A stretch of 64,000 nt of DNA from NCBI RefSeq assembly GCF_900112155.1, contig NZ_FOKQ01000005.1:85415-149414 (forward strand), given 5' to 3'. Positions within the stretch are counted from its first letter, which is position 1; every line of letters begins with the position of its first letter. The notes under the pieces were generated by a model that searched no databases, was not told the DNA's origin, and worked only from the letters and a program-made list of their open reading frames with translations. This document shows positions 61,113 through 64,000 of the stretch, one piece after another. The position numbers and the translations under genes were made by a program. The stretch comes from Hominimerdicola alba. Its GTDB lineage: Bacteria; Bacillota; Clostridia; Oscillospirales; Ruminococcaceae.

Positions 61113-62063
61113 TCATTTTACCATGCAGTTCATTACAACGTTTATCATCATTTCCTTTTCCGTGGGCTTGGATTCCGCTATCATTATGGTGAGGGCTGCA
61201 AGCGTCTGATCGGATATAGCCTTTTCCGTTTTTTCATCGTCCAGAAATAATGCATGGTTCTTGTCGAGAAAATACAAAAACATTGCTGCGGCTATGCGCT
61301 TGTTTCCGTCGGAAAAGGAATGATTCTTGGTGACAAAGTACAGCAGGTTCGCCGCTTTTTCTTCAAGGGTGGGATATATCTCCACTCCCGCAAATTCCTG
61401 ATAGATATTGGCAATACTTCCCTTGAATGAATCATCCTTTTCGTTGCCGAATAACTCGCTGTCTGATGCAAACTTCATCTCGTTTATGACCTTTCTGCAC
61501 TCATCATAACCGAGAACATACACCGCTTTGTTGCCCGAGGGCTTCTTCAATGTCTGGTGATCGTAATCATCAAGCAGATCAAGAGCCCTGTTGAACTTCT
61601 CGATAACAGACAGCACCTGCTTTGCATCCAGCTGATTTTCTGCACGTTTCATAATGCGTATGACCTCACCTATCTGTTCTATACGCTTAGTATTTACAGC
61701 ATAGCCACGCATTATGTAGTCTTTCAGCACCTTGTTCGCCCATTTGCGGAATTCAACGCCCCGCTTGGATTTTACACGGTAGCCCACGGAGATTATCACG
61801 TCGAGATTATAATATTCGATATCTCTCGAAACCTCACGTTCACCCTCGGTTTGAACTGTTGCAAATTTTGCAACAGTTGCATCTCGTTCAAGCTCACCTT
61901 CGTTAAAAACATTTTTAATGTGCCTTGATATCGTTGATTTATCACGTCCGAAAAGTTCGGTAAGCTGTTCGAGGGACAGCCACACCGTTTCTCCGTCCAT
62001 ATTCACACTAAGTGTAACACAATGATCCGGGGTCTCGAACAAGATCAGTTCATTTTCTTTCAT
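61113..62063 (-). CDS. RhuM-family protein with C-terminal Fic/Doc domain
   Basis: The 316-residue protein has an N-terminal RhuM-type DNA-binding-like region (about 20-110; VWLSLEQLTELFGRDKSTISRHIKNVF) and a C-terminal Fic/Doc fold with HSFSDGNKRIAAAMF, the complete HxFx(D/E)GNKR active loop. Fic enzymes transfer AMP or other phosphate-containing groups to proteins. No antitoxin gene is adjacent; the N-terminal part might regulate it in cis. ATG 62063 is favoured; a GTG at 62072 is an alternative. It is divergent from the serine recombinase. Confidence 0.85.
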   Translation of the reverse strand: MKENELILFETPDHCVTLSVNMDGETVWLSLEQLTELFGRDKSTISRHIKNVFNEGELERDATVAKFATVQTEGEREVSRDIEYYNLDVIISVGYRVKSKRGVEFRKWANKVLKDYIMRGYAVNTKRIEQIGEVIRIMKRAENQLDAKQVLSVIEKFNRALDLLDDYDHQTLKKPSGNKAVYVLGYDECRKVINEMKFASDSELFGNEKDDSFKGSIANIYQEFAGVEIYPTLEEKAANLLYFVTKNHSFSDGNKRIAAAMFLYFLDKNHALFLDDEKTEKAISDQTLAALTIMIAESKPTEKEMMINVVMNCMVK

Positions 62064-62086
62064 ATTCTCCACCGTCCTTGTTAATG

Positions 62087-62117
62087 TGTATTATATCACA
62101 AAGGACGATATAATACA
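62087..62117. promoter_or_regulatory. 11-bp perfect inverted repeat with promoter of RhuM-Fic
   Basis: TGTATTATATC (62087-62097) and GATATAATACA (62107-62117) are perfect complements across nine bases. The left arm holds the minus-strand -10 (TATAAT, 62095-62090), and the right arm overlaps its -35 (TTGTAT, 62118-62113, spacer 17). The plus-strand recombinase promoter begins at 62122, so a protein bound here could control both genes. Confidence 0.7.
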
Positions 62118-62121
62118 AGTC

Positions 62122-62150
62122 TTGACTTTTTTGCAAGTCTGTGCTAAAAT
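62122..62150 (+). promoter_or_regulatory. Promoter of the serine recombinase
   Basis: TTGACT (62122-62127) and TAAAAT (62145-62150), spacer 17. Confidence 0.7.
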
Positions 62151-62200
62151 AATATTGGTACGGATAAATCATTTATTTTTAAATTTACCGAGGTGATACA

Positions 62201-63871
62201 ATGGATATTTATTCCGCTGCAAACAAAATGAAGATGGAGCGCAAGACCATCTTTGACCTGGATATAAAAGTAACTTTCTATGCGCGAGTTTCAACTACCC
62301 GCGATGAACAGGAAAACTCTATCGAAAACCAGATAAACTTCTTCACCGACATGATAAAGAACAACCCTCACTGGACTTATGTTGATGGCTATGTTGACCG
62401 TGTGCGGGGCGAATCCGCTGAAAACCGCGCGAACTTTATGCGCATGATAGAGGACGGCAAGGCAGGGGTATTTGACCTTGTGCTGACTAAAGAAGTCAGC
62501 CGTTTTGCCAGAAATACCGTGGACAGCCTGACCTATACCCGCGAACTTCTGCGAGCAGGCGTGGGTGTATTTTTCCAGAATGACAACATCTGCACTATCG
62601 ACACTGACTCTGAACTGCGCCTTACGATAATGTCAAGTATAGCGGCAGACGAAGTCCGCAAGCTGAGCGAGAGAGTTCGCTGGGGACACAAGAGGTCTAT
62701 CGAGAGCGGAAATGTTCTGGGCAACAACAGGATATTCGGTTATGACAAGGATGACTGCAAGCTGGTCATAAACGAAAAAGAAGCTGAAATGGTCAGGCTG
62801 ATATTCGAGCTTTACTCCACAGGAAAGTACAGCTCGCGAAAGATACAGAAACTGCTTTATGATAAAGGCTACCGCGGACGAAACGGCACAGAGATACACC
62901 ACAACACGATAACGGGCATAATATCCAACCCGAAATACAAGGGCTGGTACTGCGGCAACAAGGTAAAAGTCACTGATTACCGCACAAGGGAACAGCGATT
63001 TCTGCCTGAGGATGAATGGGTGATGTACAAGGACGAAACAGGTGAAGTCGTGCCCGCTATCGTCAGCGAAGAGATATGGGAAAAGTGCAACGTTATTCTT
63101 CGCGAGAGAAGTCAGGCGATAAAAAGCCGAACTCGTTCTTTCAAGGATAAAAGCGTGTTCACGGGATTGATATGGTGCAGGGCTCACAATGTCCCCTACT
63201 GGCGGACAAGTTATTCAAACTCGGTAGAAAAGGGCGAACCTGTATATCAGTGGATATGCTCTGAGAAAAAGCGCTCGGGTGCGAAGTCATGTTCATCATT
63301 CTCAATCATGGAAAAAGACCTTTACCTGATGCTCTCCGATCATTTCAAGATGGTGGCTGAGCATATCGAAGAATATGTGGCAGACTTCCTGAAGATCTAC
63401 AAAGAGACCAATGCCGAGAAGAACGCCGTGAAGCAGATAAACGAGCTGAAAGTTCAGCTTGAAAAGGAAAAAGCCAAGCGTGAAAAACTCCTTGACCTTT
63501 ACACCGAGGACGCTATCAGCCGCGATGAATTCAAAAAGCGCAATGACAATGCCAACGTGCTGATATCTCAGCTGGAAGAAGACATCACCGAGCTTGAAAA
63601 ATCAGCCGCTGAGAAAGTTGACTATGTTTCGGAGCTAAAAAAAATTGAAGAATATTTTAATACTATGTACTGTCCAGAAGGAGATATGACAAAGGAACAA
63701 GTTGACGAACTTGCCCGCACGATCATCGACAGGATAGACGTAGTTCCCACAAACAAAAACAGCATGAAACTCGAAATAAAGCTGAAAACAGGGCTTTCCG
63801 AGGACATCACCTATGTCCGCACTGGGGAAAGGTATGCACGTCGTTCAGGACCCATCAGCAAGATGATCTGA
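62201..63871 (+). CDS. Large serine recombinase
   Basis: The 556-residue protein has the resolvase catalytic domain (about 23-165) with the nucleophile Ser31 in YARVSTTRDEQ and the Arg-rich active-site segment KEVSRFARNTVDS. A recombinase domain (about 185-290) follows, then a zinc-ribbon with CRAHNVPYW and CSEKKRSGAKSC, and a coiled coil (about 400-470; LEKEKAKREKLLDLY). Such enzymes integrate or excise phages and conjugative elements. A GAGGTG site precedes the ATG. No attachment sites were recognised, and the element it moves probably extends beyond the window. Confidence 0.93.
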   Translation: MDIYSAANKMKMERKTIFDLDIKVTFYARVSTTRDEQENSIENQINFFTDMIKNNPHWTYVDGYVDRVRGESAENRANFMRMIEDGKAGVFDLVLTKEVSRFARNTVDSLTYTRELLRAGVGVFFQNDNICTIDTDSELRLTIMSSIAADEVRKLSERVRWGHKRSIESGNVLGNNRIFGYDKDDCKLVINEKEAEMVRLIFELYSTGKYSSRKIQKLLYDKGYRGRNGTEIHHNTITGIISNPKYKGWYCGNKVKVTDYRTREQRFLPEDEWVMYKDETGEVVPAIVSEEIWEKCNVILRERSQAIKSRTRSFKDKSVFTGLIWCRAHNVPYWRTSYSNSVEKGEPVYQWICSEKKRSGAKSCSSFSIMEKDLYLMLSDHFKMVAEHIEEYVADFLKIYKETNAEKNAVKQINELKVQLEKEKAKREKLLDLYTEDAISRDEFKKRNDNANVLISQLEEDITELEKSAAEKVDYVSELKKIEEYFNTMYCPEGDMTKEQVDELARTIIDRIDVVPTNKNSMKLEIKLKTGLSEDITYVRTGERYARRSGPISKMI

Positions 63872-63905
63872 CCGTGCGCGGCAATAGTTTTACGGACATA
63901 GTTTG

Positions 63906-63933
63906 AGGGGGTGTTGCAATCGCAGCACCCTCT
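63906..63933 (+). terminator. Terminator-like hairpin after the recombinase
   Basis: AGGGGGTGTTGC pairs with GCAGCACCCTCT apart from a G-U and a mismatch. No T-run follows, so its strength is uncertain. Nothing else is seen to the window end. Confidence 0.45.
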
Positions 63934-64000
63934 AACCATATCCGAACATCAGAGTAAAAAAACATATTAACTGGTGAAATAAGCTGTTTCAGAGCGCACA

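Noticed and set aside
1..64000. tRNA and rRNA genes
   Set aside because: No segment with a T-loop pattern together with a matching acceptor stem was noticed by eye; a covariance-model scan would be needed to exclude them fully.

Overview
The window looks like chromosomal DNA of a fibre-degrading gut Firmicute, most likely a Ruminococcus close to R. albus. Evidence seen here: two secreted proteins with paired type I dockerin repeats, three secreted proteins sharing a C-terminal module that resembles the R. albus CBM37 surface/substrate-binding module, an intracellular GH10 xylanase, Gram-positive promoters (TTGACA-17-TATAAT, often TGGTATAAT) with strong AGGAGG ribosome sites, and a Phe T-box. 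The genus is an inference from module types, not from a marker-gene search.

Layout. 1-3.5 kb: a YibE/F-like membrane pair (first gene cut by the window edge), then a small Cys/His membrane protein and a zinc-binding lipoprotein in which a ZinT domain is nested inside a ZnuA fold. 3.6-6.8 kb: two GGDEF diguanylate cyclases with nearly superimposable upstream regions. 6.8-8.0 kb: a decayed IS3-type element. 8.0-14.9 kb (minus strand): ireB and a Phe operon that starts with a T-box, then a methyltransferase, pheS, three small genes and pheT. 15.0-17.5 kb (minus): membrane proteins, an EamA transporter and a DUF3783 protein. 17.8-21.1 kb: dockerin/transglutaminase-like protein, lipoprotein and acyltransferase. 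21.2-23 kb: pepF. 23.2-24.1 kb: an 18-codon leader ORF followed by a secreted Fn3/CBM37-like protein. 24.2-29.9 kb (minus): carA and a carB-dapF gene fusion. 30.2-33.9 kb: KtrB/KtrA potassium uptake, M29 aminopeptidase and a small partner gene. 34-36.5 kb (minus): dockerin-bearing LRR_5 (BspA-like) protein.

37.0-41.2 kb holds a compact four-gene biosynthetic operon: a stand-alone condensation-like acyltransferase, a free carrier protein, an AMP-forming adenylation enzyme and an alpha/beta hydrolase. Then come TraX-like, dCTP deaminase, a TipAL-type MerR regulator with a textbook 19-bp-spacer promoter, GH10 xylanase, an internally duplicated membrane protein, a LolD/FtsX ABC exporter and a PfkB kinase (41.3-50.5 kb). 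50.8-56.5 kb carries two large secreted DUF285 repeat proteins with almost identical C-terminal cassettes, separated by an internally deleted IS66 element carrying a passenger gene. 56.7-59.5 kb is a four-gene minus-strand operon of two unknown proteins, an R2K-type ATP-grasp enzyme and an AAA/ABC-type ATPase. 59.8-64 kb is the edge of a mobile region: a structured non-coding stretch, small accessory genes, a RhuM-Fic protein and a large serine recombinase, the last two divergent across an 11-bp perfect inverted repeat.

How the parts fit: a core of housekeeping genes (aminoacylation, pyrimidine/lysine-wall precursors, K+ uptake, peptidases) is interleaved with surface and fibre-adhesion proteins and with accessory modules. 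The strongest candidates for something not well described are the carB-dapF fusion, the C/carrier/A/hydrolase operon, the ATP-grasp/ATPase operon, and the Phe T-box operon in which pheS and pheT are split by unrelated membrane genes.
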